Source of the DNA: Idiomarina ramblicola
Lineage (GTDB): Bacteria; Pseudomonadota; Gammaproteobacteria; Enterobacterales; Alteromonadaceae
Assembly (NCBI RefSeq): GCF_003987255.1
Contig: NZ_PIQC01000005.1
Coordinates: 1 to 64,000, forward strand
Length of the DNA stretch: 64,000 bases
Direction: 5' to 3'
Made by a program: the position numbers and the translations under genes. Each line of letters starts with the position of its first letter. Within the stretch, counting starts at the first letter, position 1. Under the pieces are notes generated by a model. The model was not told the DNA's origin. It did not search any database and was given only the letters and a program-made list of their open reading frames with translations. Of the stretch, positions 22,163-39,230 are shown piece after piece.

Positions 22163-22933
22163 ATGCTGAAAATAGCCAATCGCGATTTTCATTCCCGCTT
22201 ACTCATAGGCTCAGGCAAATACAGCAGCGCGGACGTTATGCAGAAGTCCCTTGCGGCTTCCGGTAGCGAGTTAGTAACGCTGGCATTAAAGCGCGTTGAG
22301 CTTGAACGCCCCACTGACGACATTGTCACGCCTATACAAAACTTAGGTTTACAGCTTTTGCCAAATACCTCTGGTGCCAAAACTGCACAAGACGCTATTT
22401 TTGCTGCACGCCTTGCCCGTGAAGCTTTAGGTACCCATTGGCTTAAACTGGAAATACACCCCGACCCTAACTACTTGCTGCCGGATCCGATAGAAACCTT
22501 AAAAGCCGCTGAAACTTTGGTAAAAGAGGGGTTTACTGTACTGCCCTACTGCGGTGCTGATCCAGTCTTGTGTAAACGCTTAGAGGAAGTTGGCTGTGCG
22601 GCAGTTATGCCGTTAGGCGCCCCCATAGGCTCAAACCAGGGCCTGCTTACTCGAGACTTCCTACGGATTATTATCGAACAGGCATCAGTACCGGTCATTA
22701 TCGATGCGGGCATTGGCGCGCCAAGCCACGCCGTTGAAGCCATGGAAATGGGCGCAGACGCTGTGCTGGTCAATACCGCGATAGCCACGGCGAATAACCC
22801 TGTCGCTATGTCAAAAGCCTTTCGCGACGCGGTTATTGTTGGCCGTCAAGCCTTTGAAGCAGGCTTAACTCAGAATGCTTCGTTAAAAGCGTCCGCATCC
22901 AGTCCGCTAACAGAGTTTCTGGAGTCGCTATGA
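22163..22933 (+). CDS. thiG: Thiazole synthase ThiG
   Basis: ThiG condenses deoxyxylulose phosphate, dehydroglycine and ThiS thiocarboxylate to the thiazole phosphate. The 256-residue TIM-barrel protein shows RLLIGSGKY at the N-terminus, [16 protein letters not shown], the [20 protein letters not shown]-like segment and [21 protein letters not shown] in the phosphate-binding half. Length is usual. Three bp after thiS; overlaps thiH by 4 bp. Confidence 0.97.
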   Translation: MLKIANRDFHSRLLIGSGKYSSADVMQKSLAASGSELVTLALKRVELERPTDDIVTPIQNLGLQLLPNTSGAKTAQDAIFAARLAREALGTHWLKLEIHPDPNYLLPDPIETLKAAETLVKEGFTVLPYCGADPVLCKRLEEVGCAAVMPLGAPIGSNQGLLTRDFLRIIIEQASVPVIIDAGIGAPSHAVEAMEMGADAVLVNTAIATANNPVAMSKAFRDAVIVGRQAFEAGLTQNASLKASASSPLTEFLESL

Positions 22934-24022
22934 GCTTTTATACGACATGGGAGCAGAACAGCTGGGACAATACCCGCCTGCAGCTTTACAGTAAAAACGC
23001 GGCTGACGTTGAAACCGCTTTAAACAAAAAACATCTGAATACGGACGATTTTATGGCGTTACTGTCGCCGGCGGCAGAGCCCTATCTGCCCTTTATGGCA
23101 GAGCGCTCACAACAACTGACCCGGCAGCGCTTTGGTAACACTCTACAACTGTTCATTCCGCTGTACTTATCGAACCTGTGTGCTAACGATTGCAGCTACT
23201 GCGGCTTTTCCATGAGTAACCGCTTAAAGCGCAAAACCCTCTCGCCAATCGAAATCGAGCAGGAATGTCAGGCCATAAAAGCCAAAGGTTTTGATACCCT
23301 GCTGATAGTGACTGGCGAGCACGAAACCAAGGTAGGTATAGACTATTTTCGTCAGGCCTTACCCATTATCAAACGCTATTTCAGCTATGTCATGTTTGAA
23401 GTACAGCCATTGGCTACCCATGAATACGCAGAATTACGCACACTGGGTCTGGACGCCGTTATGGTCTATCAGGAAACCTATCAGGCCGCTACGTATGCTA
23501 AACATCATTTAAAAGGCAAGAAACGTGATTTCCGCTGGCGGCTTGAAACGCCGGATCGCCTGGGCGAATGCGGTATCGATAAAATGGGTCTGGGCTCGCT
23601 GATTGGACTGGAGGACTGGCGTATCGACAGCACCTTTACCGCCCTGCATCTGGATTATCTACGGAGACGTTACTGGCGCAGTCGTTACTCGTTGTCGTTT
23701 CCCCGCCTACGTCCCTGTGCCGGTGGTGTCGATAACGCAAAGACAATTTCTGATAAACAACTGGTTCAGTTAATTTGCGCCTATCGGTTGCGGTTCCCGG
23801 ATGTCGAGCTCAGCCTTTCCACACGTGAACAGCAAGCGCTTCGTGATGGTTTATTCCGTTTAGGTGTGACTTCGGTCAGTGCTGAGTCAAAAACTCAGCC
23901 CGGCGGTTACGCAAATGGGAAACAGGAGCTCGAACAGTTTTCCATAGATGACGACAGGCCAGTAAGTGAAGTGGCGCAGGCAATAAAAGCGAAAGGATTA
24001 CAACCGGTATGGCAGGACTGGC

Positions 24023-25949
<1,927 letters not shown>

Positions 25950-25985
25950 TTAATCCTGTTTAATGCTTAATCATCAGCCGGGTTA

Positions 25986-27638
<1,653 letters not shown>

Positions 27639-27775
27639 TCAGGTCAAATTTGGGATTGCATTCAGACGGGAAAGTAGTATACCGAAAGACGGCTCTAACA
27701 ACAAATAAAAGCTATCGTTAGCTACGCCTAAACGTCTGGCGTCGGCATCAAAATCTATGCAGCGACAGGTTAGAG

Positions 27776-28156
27776 TCAGGAATATTGATCAGCGCTCTCA
27801 TCTGTTTCGGGCAGTTCTTTCCAACGGGATAATTTGTTTCGTTTTGCGCTAAAGCTATAATAATAAGCCACAATAAGACCAACTGATAAGCCAGCCAATA
27901 GCGTTGCCCCAATAGCCGCTAATGCTGAGAGCCCGGTAGAGCTCCAGACAAATAACCACATAATTAAGCCCCAACCGACAGCAAAAAAAGAACCTAAACT
28001 CAGAGCATTACACATAAAGCTATTATAATGCGGAGGCCTTGTTTCTTTGCCTAACCACCACATAAACAATAAGAATGGTGGCTCATAGTTAGAGCGCCAG
28101 ATTTTGGAGTTTTCAAGTTCAGCCATTGCAGCCTGCTTTTTTGCTTCAAAAGACAT
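27776..28156 (-). CDS. DUF6404-like small membrane protein
   Basis: A 126-residue protein. Residues 1-45 are soluble (SFEAKKQAAMAELENSKIW, then SNYEPPFLLFMWWLG and RPPHYNSF), and two hydrophobic segments follow before a charged tail. The N-terminal pattern resembles proteins I know as DUF6404 from Shewanella and Vibrio relatives; this is from memory. The ATG at 28156 is preferred; a TTG two codons earlier directly abuts the upstream stop. It probably shares a transcript with the gene before it. Function unknown. Confidence 0.6.
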   Translation of the reverse strand: MSFEAKKQAAMAELENSKIWRSNYEPPFLLFMWWLGKETRPPHYNSFMCNALSLGSFFAVGWGLIMWLFVWSSTGLSALAAIGATLLAGLSVGLIVAYYYSFSAKRNKLSRWKELPETDESADQYS

Positions 28157-28162
28157 TAACAA

Positions 28163-28393
28163 TCAAAACCGCTTTAAATAATGAAAAAGAACATATGTCC
28201 AAATAACAACTGCGGGTATCAGACTAAAAGCAAGTTGAGAATACATCTCAGAATTGCCGGTTAGTTCTACCGTGCTTATTGCTACTCCAATTCCCACACC
28301 GAAAAGTAAACTTAGAACGGAAAATAAAATGGTAAAGGTTTTGCGGTCGAATTTAGTTTCACTAGCTGCTAATGCCTTCGTACCCGAGTTCAT
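28163..28393 (-). CDS. Small two-segment membrane protein, unknown
   Basis: A 76-residue protein with a short charged N-terminus (ASETKFDRKTF) and two hydrophobic helices (ILFSVLSLLFGVGIGVAIS and FSLIPAVVIWTYVLFHYL). The ATG has AAGGA 6 nt upstream. It ends six bases before the DUF6404-like start, indicating a two-gene unit. No family is recognised. It follows the czcA terminator, so it is likely transcribed separately from the efflux operon. Confidence 0.55.
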   Translation of the reverse strand: MNSGTKALAASETKFDRKTFTILFSVLSLLFGVGIGVAISTVELTGNSEMYSQLAFSLIPAVVIWTYVLFHYLKRF

Positions 28394-28480
28394 GGTATTT
28401 CCTTAATAATCGCTTATTGTCGGAACTTATTGTTTTAATCATGTTAATAAAACCAAACTAACTTGTTAAGAGTAAATCAA

Positions 28481-28510
28481 TAAAAAAGCGCGCTCACGAT
28501 GAACGCGCTT
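28481..28510 (-). terminator. Rho-independent terminator after czcA
   Basis: Reading the minus strand, the stem AAGCGCG (28510-28504) pairs with CGCGCTT (28492-28486), with an 11-nt loop and a T-run beyond (28485-28482). It lies 20 bp after the czcA stop codon and should end the efflux transcript. Confidence 0.75.
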
Positions 28511-28530
28511 ACTCAGGAGTATTAGTAAAA

Positions 28531-32574
<4,044 letters not shown>

Positions 32575-32578
<4 letters not shown>

Positions 32579-33822
32579 TGCTGTTCTCCTAAAAATGCTT
32601 GTCCGGTCATACGCTCCAACTGAATCAAGTCGCTGTAAATCGCATGTTCCCGTGAAATTCTTTGATACTCCAGTTGGGCAAGTTCACTCTGCGCGTCTAA
32701 CACCTGCAATAACGAATGAGTGCCACGCACATAGCCCTGTTCGGTTTGTGCTACTAATTGTTGTGCCAGTGGTAGTAAGGAACTTTTCACTCTGTGTAGA
32801 TAGTTTTCGTGGGTTTTCAGGCTGCTTACCAAAGCCAAGGCCAACGAGCGTAATTGGGTCCGCACCAGCTTTTGTTGTTGCAGGTTCGACTGATGCAAAA
32901 GCCGGCGTTGCTTAATACGCCCTAAGTTAGGATCTTGTAATTGCAACGGCATGGACGCCTGAACAATTAGACCGGTATCATCAAACTGGTTGCTGTATCG
33001 CACCCCAATGCCCAGCGTTAAATTAGCTGTCGAATCGGCTTCCAGCGCCTTGGCCTGTGCCTTCAGTAAACGTTCAGAATCCAGCAGCCGCAAGTACTCA
33101 GGCGCTTTATTCACTGCGTTTAAAGCGTCTGACTGTGTTGGGAAATTCAGGGGAAAGTGGAAGCTACCCAGAACCTGATCGAAGTCTGGCTCCTCGGCCC
33201 ACATGGCACTGAGTTTTGCTCGTGCCTGAGCTGACTTGCCGTCTAACTCCTTGCTATTGGCTAGCTGACGTTCACGTCGCAGTTGAATGCGGGTCACTTC
33301 CGAGTCCGGCACTGCACCAGCGTTTGCCCGCTCACGTGCCGTTTTTAGCAGGCTCTCAGTACGGTTAATCTGCTGCTTGCTCAGATAAATAAGCTCTTGC
33401 AGTTTAAGTACCTGGTAAAAGCGCTGCGTAGTTTGTGCCAGCACACTAATACGTTGGTATTCAAACTCCGCTTGTTTTACTTTTTCTTCAGCTGTAGAGG
33501 CATCAATGCGCTTTTGTCGTTTACGGCCTAGCTCAATGACCTGAGAAAACGAAAGTGTCATTTCGGCGTTGTCCAGACCAGAATTACGACCTGAACCCGC
33601 CAAGTTTTCAACTTCCAGACCAACTCTGGGGTTAGGTGAGAACTGAGCCTGCAGCGTTAACACCTCAGCCGCCTGCCTTTGGTACTCGTATTGTTGTAAG
33701 TCGGGGTTATTCTTAAGCGAGCGCTTTAATGCATCGCTTAAAGTTAAGTCGTACGCAGCCGCACTAACCGGACACGCCAATAAGGCACCCAGAAAGGCCA
33801 CCACGAAGCTCAAACGCTTCAT
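32575..33822 (-). CDS. czcC: CzcC-type outer-membrane efflux protein
   Basis: A TolC-like outer-membrane channel of the efflux complex. The 415-residue protein has a signal peptide (LSFVVAFLGALLACPVSAAA), then two outer-membrane efflux repeats with long helices (SDALKRSLKNNPDLQQYEYQ, AGAVPDSEVTRIQLRRERQL, QTEQGYVRGTHSLLQVLDAQ), typical of CzcC. First gene of the CBA set, 51 bp after the His-rich CzcI-like gene. Confidence 0.92.
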
Positions 33823-33873
33823 GTTTATTCTCCAATTATTCGTTATTTAAAAAATGACAGTAAAAGTTGAAGA

Positions 33874-34200
33874 TTAAGCGTTTGGTGGGGGAACCGGGGG
33901 TTGGTGAGCTAAACCTTTACCGAAAACAGCCGCGATTGACTGTGCATCAGTAATAACAGGACATGCAGACACACCGATACCGTAACCGGTAATGCAGCTA
34001 ACGTGCGCATGAAATTGATGATCATGACCCAAATCAGAGTCTAAGGACGAAGGTTCAGAGGTGTGTTCTAAATCATGGTTTGCATCAAATACGATATCGA
34101 CACTGCTGTGGCTTGCATCTTCCACATGACCAGCAGCGGTGGCACAGGTGAAAAAGCTGTGTATGAGTACGACAGTAATCAGTAACCATGATATTTTCAT
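33874..34200 (-). CDS. Small exported His-rich protein, CzcI-like
   Basis: A 108-residue protein with an N-terminal signal peptide (ISWLLITVVLIHSFFTCATA), a His/Asp-rich middle (HDLEHTSE and GHDHQFHAHVSC) and a proline-rich C-terminus (HQPPVPPP). It directly precedes czcCBA on the same strand, where Cupriavidus and relatives carry czcI, a small periplasmic His-rich protein thought to tune metal resistance. Similarity is in size, export and composition, not a clear family match. The start has AAGG upstream. Confidence 0.6.
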   Translation of the reverse strand: MKISWLLITVVLIHSFFTCATAAGHVEDASHSSVDIVFDANHDLEHTSEPSSLDSDLGHDHQFHAHVSCITGYGIGVSACPVITDAQSIAAVFGKGLAHQPPVPPPNA

Positions 34201-34244
34201 GCCAGCTACCTTATCGAACTTAGGTGAGAAACGCTAGCCCAGAA

Positions 34245-34571
34245 CTACTTACTTTCTCGCCAAGTTCGCTGCTTATTTTTCTCTTCTTTCGCTAAAAAAG
34301 CCCGCTCAAGGTCAATGTTGTAGCGACTCGCAATGGCGCATAAGTAAATGAAAACATCCGCCAGCTCGTCATTCACTTCACCAATTTCAGATTGATGATC
34401 TATTGCAAGGCCCTCAACTTTTCTAACCGCCTTAAACAGCTCTCCAACTTCCTCACCGAGCAATAAACACTTGTCTTTGACGGTTTGTTCTGAGAAGCCT
34501 CTTTCTTCCTCAATTTCTGTAACATACTTCTGGAAATCGGCTAGTGTAGGCTGTTTCTTTAATGTTGGCAT
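34245..34571 (-). CDS. MazG-like nucleotide pyrophosphohydrolase
   Basis: A 108-residue single-domain all-alpha NTP pyrophosphohydrolase. The metal-binding motifs are GEEVGELFKAVRK and ELADVFIYLCAIA, spaced as in MazG. Such short members hydrolyse non-canonical or excess nucleotides; the substrate here is unknown. It is separate from the full-length MazG at 39.9 kb. Its ATG overlaps the upstream lipoprotein stop (TAATG). Confidence 0.88.
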   Translation of the reverse strand: MPTLKKQPTLADFQKYVTEIEEERGFSEQTVKDKCLLLGEEVGELFKAVRKVEGLAIDHQSEIGEVNDELADVFIYLCAIASRYNIDLERAFLAKEEKNKQRTWRESK

Positions 34572-34804
34572 TAGTCCTTACGCTCTCTAGCTTCCTTTTC
34601 TTTTTTACAGTTAATTTGATCTTCCGGGTGACCATAACTGCACTCTTCTTTTACTTCCCCTAAAATAAGGGCCGCTCCAGTATAGATGGCCGCACTAGAC
34701 GGTTTATTGGACGAGTCGGTAGGATGAGTTAAGTAGTAAAGCATATCTGAGCTTGTGCACCCAGATAAAAACAAACCGCCGATAAGCAATAAAATTTTAT
34801 TCAT
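34571..34804 (-). CDS. Small lipoprotein, unknown
   Basis: A 77-residue protein with a clear lipobox (GGLFLSGC, Cys16) and a short mature part containing two more cysteines (EECSYGH and INCKKE) and a highly charged end. AAGG lies 7 nt before the ATG. It resembles the small lipoproteins with a YceK-like layout; I cannot assign a family. It overlaps the MazG-like gene by one base. Confidence 0.6.
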   Translation of the reverse strand: MNKILLLIGGLFLSGCTSSDMLYYLTHPTDSSNKPSSAAIYTGAALILGEVKEECSYGHPEDQINCKKEKEARERKD

Positions 34805-34816
34805 ATAAAAGCCTTT

Positions 34817-35026
34817 TTACTCTGTTACCTGAACGTCATCTTTAATAACTAGCACCGCTATATAGATTAACGCCAATGGTGGGATAAAAGCTAAAATAAA
34901 ACCAATTAAGGTTGCTAGCTTAGGTGTTTGGGTTTTACGTTTCCCTAAGTAATAGCTTAAAATTGCAAATAAAGGAACAAGGATAAAAACGACATACATT
35001 GAAAGATAGGTCACACTCATATTCAA
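34817..35026 (-). CDS. Small two-segment membrane protein, unknown
   Basis: A 69-residue protein with two hydrophobic helices (YVVFILVPLFAILSYYLG and LIGFILAFIPPLALIYIAVL) joined by a basic loop (KRKTQTPK), and a short acidic tail. The TTG at 35026 has GGAG 5 nt upstream; an ATG two codons later is the alternative. It lies 12 bp before the lipoprotein gene on the same strand. No family is recognised. Confidence 0.5.
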   Translation of the reverse strand: MNMSVTYLSMYVVFILVPLFAILSYYLGKRKTQTPKLATLIGFILAFIPPLALIYIAVLVIKDDVQVTE

Positions 35027-35065
35027 TTTAACTCCTTAAAAAATAGCATCATGTTAGCCAACTAA

Positions 35066-35659
35066 TTACTTTAAACTGTTAACTTTTGAGAGTTGTTTGT
35101 CATGTGAAGATGACAATGTTATTAATGAAAATATTGCCCCCAATAAAGCGAACCCCATGTCTGACTGAGTGTCCCAGGCGTAGCCTTGAGTACCCAAGAA
35201 AGCTTCGGCACTCTCTCCTGAAGCCAATGCGACCCACCACTCCAGTAGCTCGTAGAAAGCGCTAAAGGCTAAGCAAATTGAAACAATAATAATGTTTCGC
35301 CAAACTGCACCATTCACTACATTTTTACGGATTAAAATCTCACGAGCCAATAAGGCGGGTACAAATCCCTGGAAAAAATGCCCCAGCTTGTCGTAATTAT
35401 TTCGCTCTGCACCAAATAGTCCATCAAAGAACGGAACTTCAGCATAAGTGTAGTGCCCACCCACCATTAGAACCACACAGTGCGCTAGTATAAAACCGTA
35501 TAGCAGCGGTGTGAGCCGGAATGAGTTGTAGGTAGCCGCAATTAATATGGCTCCGATAATGGCCGGCGCTACCTCGAGGAACCAGGTGAACTGATCTTTT
35601 GGGTTAATCCCCGACCAGACTAAAACAGCAATGAAAATAAGTATCCAAAGGTATTTGAT
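35066..35659 (-). CDS. DUF2238 (YjdF-type) membrane protein with apparent ATC start
   Basis: A polytopic DUF2238/YjdF-family membrane protein. The conserved core is plain: VGGHYTYAEVP, NNYDKLGHFFQGFVPALLAR, AFSAFYELLEWW and AFLGTQGYAWDTQSDMG. The first canonical start, a GTG at 35476, would lose the N-terminal third. In the same frame upstream the family's N-terminus is encoded intact (SGINPKDQFTWFLEVAPAII, then RLTPLLYGFILAH) without ATG, GTG or TTG. The frame can begin only at ATC 35659-35657, six bases after GAGGAG; from there the length is 197 residues, the family norm. So the ATG seems to have become ATC, or is used as such, or is a sequencing error. Function unknown. Confidence 0.7.
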   Translation of the reverse strand: MKYLWILIFIAVLVWSGINPKDQFTWFLEVAPAIIGAILIAATYNSFRLTPLLYGFILAHCVVLMVGGHYTYAEVPFFDGLFGAERNNYDKLGHFFQGFVPALLAREILIRKNVVNGAVWRNIIIVSICLAFSAFYELLEWWVALASGESAEAFLGTQGYAWDTQSDMGFALLGAIFSLITLSSSHDKQLSKVNSLK

Positions 35660-35673
35660 GGGATTCTCCTCGC

Positions 35674-36114
35674 TTATATCTCACAAACTAATTTCGACTG
35701 AGCCACGCACTGACGCTTGGCCTCCTCATCTGAAGAATTCGCTACCATACAAAAGTCTAATCTAATGGTTTTTTCTTCTCTTTTCGCGGTATGCCCTTCT
35801 GCAACCTTCCAATCCCAACTTTCTATGACTTTTGAAGCCAGTTTAACTATTACTTCTTGCGGTACTGAGCTGACAAGAGTCACTTCTTCCGTTTTACTAG
35901 ATTCATCAACAATGACCTTGAAGACACCACAACCGGCAATTCCATTTCTAGCTAATTCCATCGGATACATTGGTGTAATTTGATTTTCTCGTAACCAGAC
36001 AGCATTATCCTCGGACGGAGAAACATGAGTTAAATGTACTGTACCAATGTTTTTCCCTTGAGCAGCTACCAAAGGCGATAATAAGAGAACTATTGCTATA
36101 GTAAGGTATTTCAT
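35674..36114 (-). CDS. Exported TonB C-terminal-like protein
   Basis: A 146-residue protein with a cleavable signal peptide (LTIAIVLLLSPLVAAQ) followed by a TonB_C-like fold: PMYPMELARNGIAGCGVFKV, VDESSKTEEVTLVSSVP, and VIESWDWKVAEG. There is no Pro-rich linker or membrane anchor with the usual energy-transducing His, so it is not a full TonB. Such stand-alone domains are periplasmic and uncharacterised. Four cysteines in the mature part could form disulfides. AGGGG precedes the ATG. The DUF2238 gene follows at once, its ribosome-binding site overlapping this stop. Confidence 0.7.
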   Translation of the reverse strand: MKYLTIAIVLLLSPLVAAQGKNIGTVHLTHVSPSEDNAVWLRENQITPMYPMELARNGIAGCGVFKVIVDESSKTEEVTLVSSVPQEVIVKLASKVIESWDWKVAEGHTAKREEKTIRLDFCMVANSSDEEAKRQCVAQSKLVCEI

Positions 36115-36140
36115 AACATCCCCTGTTCATTAAAAAACGA

Positions 36141-36530
36141 TTACACCCAGACGTCGTTTTCGGCTTTTAGCTCACTACCAGACTCGCCGGTATTAACTAC
36201 GCCGCGTGGCTCAATAAGAAGCACCTGGCACTCCCGCTCTGCAAAAGGTTTATGTTCTACCCCTTTAGGCACAACATACATCTCGCCTTCCACTAGTTGC
36301 ACAGTGCCATCTCTCAGCTCAATTCCCATGCTCCCTTTCAACACCAGAAAAACTTCGTCAGTATCTTTGTGGTCATGCCATACAAAATCACCTTGAATTT
36401 TAACCACCTTAAACTGATAGTCATTCATTTCGGCAACCACCCGGGGAGACCAGTGTTCGGTAAACTTACTAAACTTTTCTGCAAAGTTAACGATGTCTCG
36501 CTCCATTGGCTCATCTACTCTGTCTTTCAT
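36141..36530 (-). CDS. Cupin domain protein
   Basis: A 129-residue single-cupin protein with motif 1 [16 protein letters not shown] and motif 2 [14 protein letters not shown], providing a probable metal site of His, His, Glu and His. Small cupins of this type bind metals and act as sugar isomerases, dioxygenases or binding proteins; nothing here indicates which. It begins 1 bp after the DUF2157-like stop, so the two are likely co-transcribed. Confidence 0.85.
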   Translation of the reverse strand: MKDRVDEPMERDIVNFAEKFSKFTEHWSPRVVAEMNDYQFKVVKIQGDFVWHDHKDTDEVFLVLKGSMGIELRDGTVQLVEGEMYVVPKGVEHKPFAERECQVLLIEPRGVVNTGESGSELKAENDVWV

Positions 36531-36531
36531 A

Positions 36532-37563
36532 TTATAACGACCTTGACTCCAACAACTCTCTGAGTGCTATCGGAAGCCAGGCACGTGACTTTTGGGTAAT
36601 CGCTTGTTCATGCTTTTGCCAAAGAACGGCTAAATAAACAATTCCCAAGCCAATAATTGTCAGTGCAACGGGAAAAAGCCAGCTGTCAGTGAAGACATCA
36701 TAAGCCAAGTAGCTAAGATATCCGCAAACTCCAAGCGCCCCAAAAACCGCAAATACTCGGCGAGCCAGTAACGTTCCCACACCTATCATTACAAGATTAA
36801 TGCAGAAATAGACAAAGTTTGATATTTCACTATCAGAGTCCCTAAATGACAGGCCACTCCAGAATACCAGAGCACCGAAGATATAAATCCAGAAGGCGTA
36901 ATCGGCAGTGTCGCGCGAACGGATGTCCACCCAGAATGCGAGACCTATCATTAGTAGCCCAGTGTAAAGCGACACAAGCTTTCTTAATTCCCAACTGAGG
37001 TCACCGCCAGCAATCATGACGGTAATATCCATCGTCATATACCAAAGCGTCACAGCTATGGGCATGACTAAAAACGGATACTTATATTTCCAGGCTACAA
37101 TGACACCGACAGCCAAGGTGCCTAACTCCATGTATATCCAGTGCCACTTTATGTATCGGTGATACTCACGATAGACAGTTTCATCCGGCCACACACCCAG
37201 CCATTGTTGGAGTCCATACATTGCCAACGGCGTTAAACAGACCACAAAGGTAGCGCAGATACCTGCGGGAATAGATAGGCTTTTGCTAGAAAAAACATGG
37301 GTTAGTTTTAAGCCAATAGCAGCGTAGACGAGCGATATTAAAACGATGCCTGCACCGTCCAACGACTCCCAACCCAGATTCATGAACAGTGTCATCGCGC
37401 CAATAGCAATAAGCCCGCCCAGGTAATACAGCACATGGTTGAACCTAAACTGTGGCTGGCCTTGCGATTCTGCCTTCAGGAACTGAAAAAGTTCTTCAGC
37501 CTGCGAAGAAGAAAGGATATTTTTGTCTACAGCCTGACTTAAGCTCTTTCTTGTAATATTCAT
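36532..37563 (-). CDS. DUF2157-like integral membrane protein
   Basis: A 343-residue protein. The N-terminal soluble part (about 1-40) is helical ([20 protein letters not shown]), and about nine hydrophobic segments follow from [17 protein letters not shown] to [17 protein letters not shown] short soluble N-terminal domain before many membrane spans is the layout of DUF2157-type proteins; I assign it only loosely. AAGAG precedes the ATG. Function unknown; it is coupled to the cupin gene. Confidence 0.65.
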   Translation of the reverse strand: MNITRKSLSQAVDKNILSSSQAEELFQFLKAESQGQPQFRFNHVLYYLGGLIAIGAMTLFMNLGWESLDGAGIVLISLVYAAIGLKLTHVFSSKSLSIPAGICATFVVCLTPLAMYGLQQWLGVWPDETVYREYHRYIKWHWIYMELGTLAVGVIVAWKYKYPFLVMPIAVTLWYMTMDITVMIAGGDLSWELRKLVSLYTGLLMIGLAFWVDIRSRDTADYAFWIYIFGALVFWSGLSFRDSDSEISNFVYFCINLVMIGVGTLLARRVFAVFGALGVCGYLSYLAYDVFTDSWLFPVALTIIGLGIVYLAVLWQKHEQAITQKSRAWLPIALRELLESRSL

Positions 37564-37601
37564 ATTGGCTCTTTAAGAAGGCGCTATGCACTTAATTTGG
37601 T

Positions 37602-38195
37602 TTACTTTTTTAAAGAAAATGACGCTTTATTAAGTATGTCCTTAAACTTTTCAGAGTAAGATTGATTCTTTTCATAACCTTTTGTTAAGTAAACTACCCA
37701 GTATTCTATGTGAGGTGATTCCCATTTTTTTACAAAAGCAGCACCAATTTCATCTTGCTCCATATAAAACTCAAGTTCACCGAGTAAATGAGCTCTATGA
37801 GCATCGGAGCGTTTCAGCACGCGCCAAACAGACTTTGCATTTGGGTATCCCCCTGCAATAGCTTCAACTTGGTTACTATTAAATTGCCAGCCGTAATCCT
37901 TGGGAAGTTTGTAGCCAAGTTCCTTCAAACGAGTGTTTGGACTCCCTCCCAAATTATGAACGACGAGGCCAAACTCTGCCATTTTCTTGGCTTTAGCTTC
38001 TGCGGCAACCGTTAGCATTCTATTACATCGAATATCCGTACGATTTTGCTCTTTATCTGCTCTTATCAATTCAACTAACAAACGAGCTTCTTCACTGTTT
38101 CCGCAGTCATCTAACTCTCCGGCAAAAACAGGAGAGGTAAGTAACATAATAACTAAATACACCCTCAACATTGAGCTCATAACAGCCACTCTCAT
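37602..38195 (-). CDS. Exported CAP (SCP/PR1) domain protein
   Basis: A 197-residue protein with a signal peptide (LRVYLVIMLLTSPVFAGE) and a CAP superfamily domain: helix EEARLLVELIRADKE, the segment CNRMLTVAAEAKAKKMAE, VVHNLGGSPNTRLKELGY, the VEAIAGG motif, and HRAHLLG with IGAAFV. The two His and the Glu of the CAP cavity appear present. The biochemical role of bacterial CAP proteins is mostly unknown. The first ATG (38195) lies only 10 bp from the repeat with its TATAGT box, so the ATG at 38180 is a likely alternative start. Confidence 0.75.
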   Translation of the reverse strand: MRVAVMSSMLRVYLVIMLLTSPVFAGELDDCGNSEEARLLVELIRADKEQNRTDIRCNRMLTVAAEAKAKKMAEFGLVVHNLGGSPNTRLKELGYKLPKDYGWQFNSNQVEAIAGGYPNAKSVWRVLKRSDAHRAHLLGELEFYMEQDEIGAAFVKKWESPHIEYWVVYLTKGYEKNQSYSEKFKDILNKASFSLKK

Positions 38196-38204
38196 TTACT
38201 CACT

Positions 38205-38278
38205 GACTATACTTAGTATTTAGTCATGATGTTTACAGTATGTTACTGATACTAAAGAGGTTGATTTAAAAAAGCAAA
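38205..38278 (-). repeat. 74-bp diverged direct repeat, copy 1
   Basis: An ungapped 74-bp segment matching 39791-39864 at 54 of 74 positions (33 of the first 40). On the minus strand both copies contain AAACATC, then GACTxAATACxAAGTATAGT, where TATAGT could be a -10 box. It lies just upstream of the CAP gene. It may be a duplicated promoter or a protein-binding region. Confidence 0.6.
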
Positions 38279-38341
38279 TATCGGACTTGTGAAGGAAGGC
38301 GGTAAAATAACTCACTCAACCGACCTTGCAATCAGCAATAT

Positions 38342-38944
38342 TTACCCCGCTTCCCCACAATCAGGGATGGCATTAATATTACGCTGGATGTCGCCATCTA
38401 ACTCTGTGATATCCATATCCTCAAGGAACAAGAAAAAGTTCTCGTCGTCTTGGGTTTTTAAATAAACGTTCAACTCCGAATTACTCGACAAGAAATTGTC
38501 CCCGCGACAAGCAGAAACCAGCCTAACGTTCATGCTGCCGGCTCCTCCTTCTTCATGCTTACGCCGATACTCTTTGACTGCTTGCTGTCCTTCGTACATT
38601 GTCAGCGCGTCTTGTTTTGACAGCTGCATGATGGTTACCTTTTCTTTGTCCTCAATATTTTCTTTTAAGCTATCGGGGATAACGTAGTCATCATTCGTTA
38701 TTACAGGAAAATTATGGTTAAAACTAACGTCAGGGTCGTCGGTACGAAAACTAAAATCAATAACGACATCGCCATCTCGTACATCAACCCCTTCTGGAGT
38801 CTTCACAGCAACAACCAACTGTTTCGGATCCGTCTCTAATGGGTTTAGATTCATTAGTTTCATCATGGTAGTGAGTGGAATATTACTGCATGACACAATC
38901 AGAATTAGCGCACTGGCTAACAGAAAAAATTTTAGTTTATTCAC
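38342..38944 (-). CDS. Lipoprotein, unknown
   Basis: A 200-residue lipoprotein that I do not recognise. From the GTG at 38944 (AGGG upstream) the product starts with a lipoprotein signal (KLKFFLLASALILIVSC, Cys19). The mature part is acidic and beta-like (VVAVKTPEGVDVRDGDVVID), with a Lys/Glu-rich helix in the middle (YEGQQAVKEYRRKHEEGG) and an acidic C-terminus. The frame is open to 39067, but the GTG start fits the lipobox position. Its neighbours are also exported proteins. The 163-bp gap downstream of the barrel gene (39068-39230) shows nothing I can name. Confidence 0.65.
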   Translation of the reverse strand: MNKLKFFLLASALILIVSCSNIPLTTMMKLMNLNPLETDPKQLVVAVKTPEGVDVRDGDVVIDFSFRTDDPDVSFNHNFPVITNDDYVIPDSLKENIEDKEKVTIMQLSKQDALTMYEGQQAVKEYRRKHEEGGAGSMNVRLVSACRGDNFLSSNSELNVYLKTQDDENFFLFLEDMDITELDGDIQRNINAIPDCGEAG

Positions 38945-39230
38945 TATGAGCCCTAAATAGATAAAATTAATTGTTAAATTACAGATTACTTTGTTGAAAA
39001 AAAGTAATACCGACAAATAACTGACCTTGATAGAACCATAAAGTTTCAAAGTGGGATTAGAATTCATACTATTAAGAAGGGTTAATAAAGGAATCAGAGA
39101 TGTTTGTTGGGGACAGCGAGAAAAGTCAAAGAATTATAGAGTCCGAATAACGCGGAACATCATCTATAATCCTTTTCTTTTTTAACCTAAAAACGCAATA
39201 AGAACCAAAGTCCTGATTACCATCGACTTG

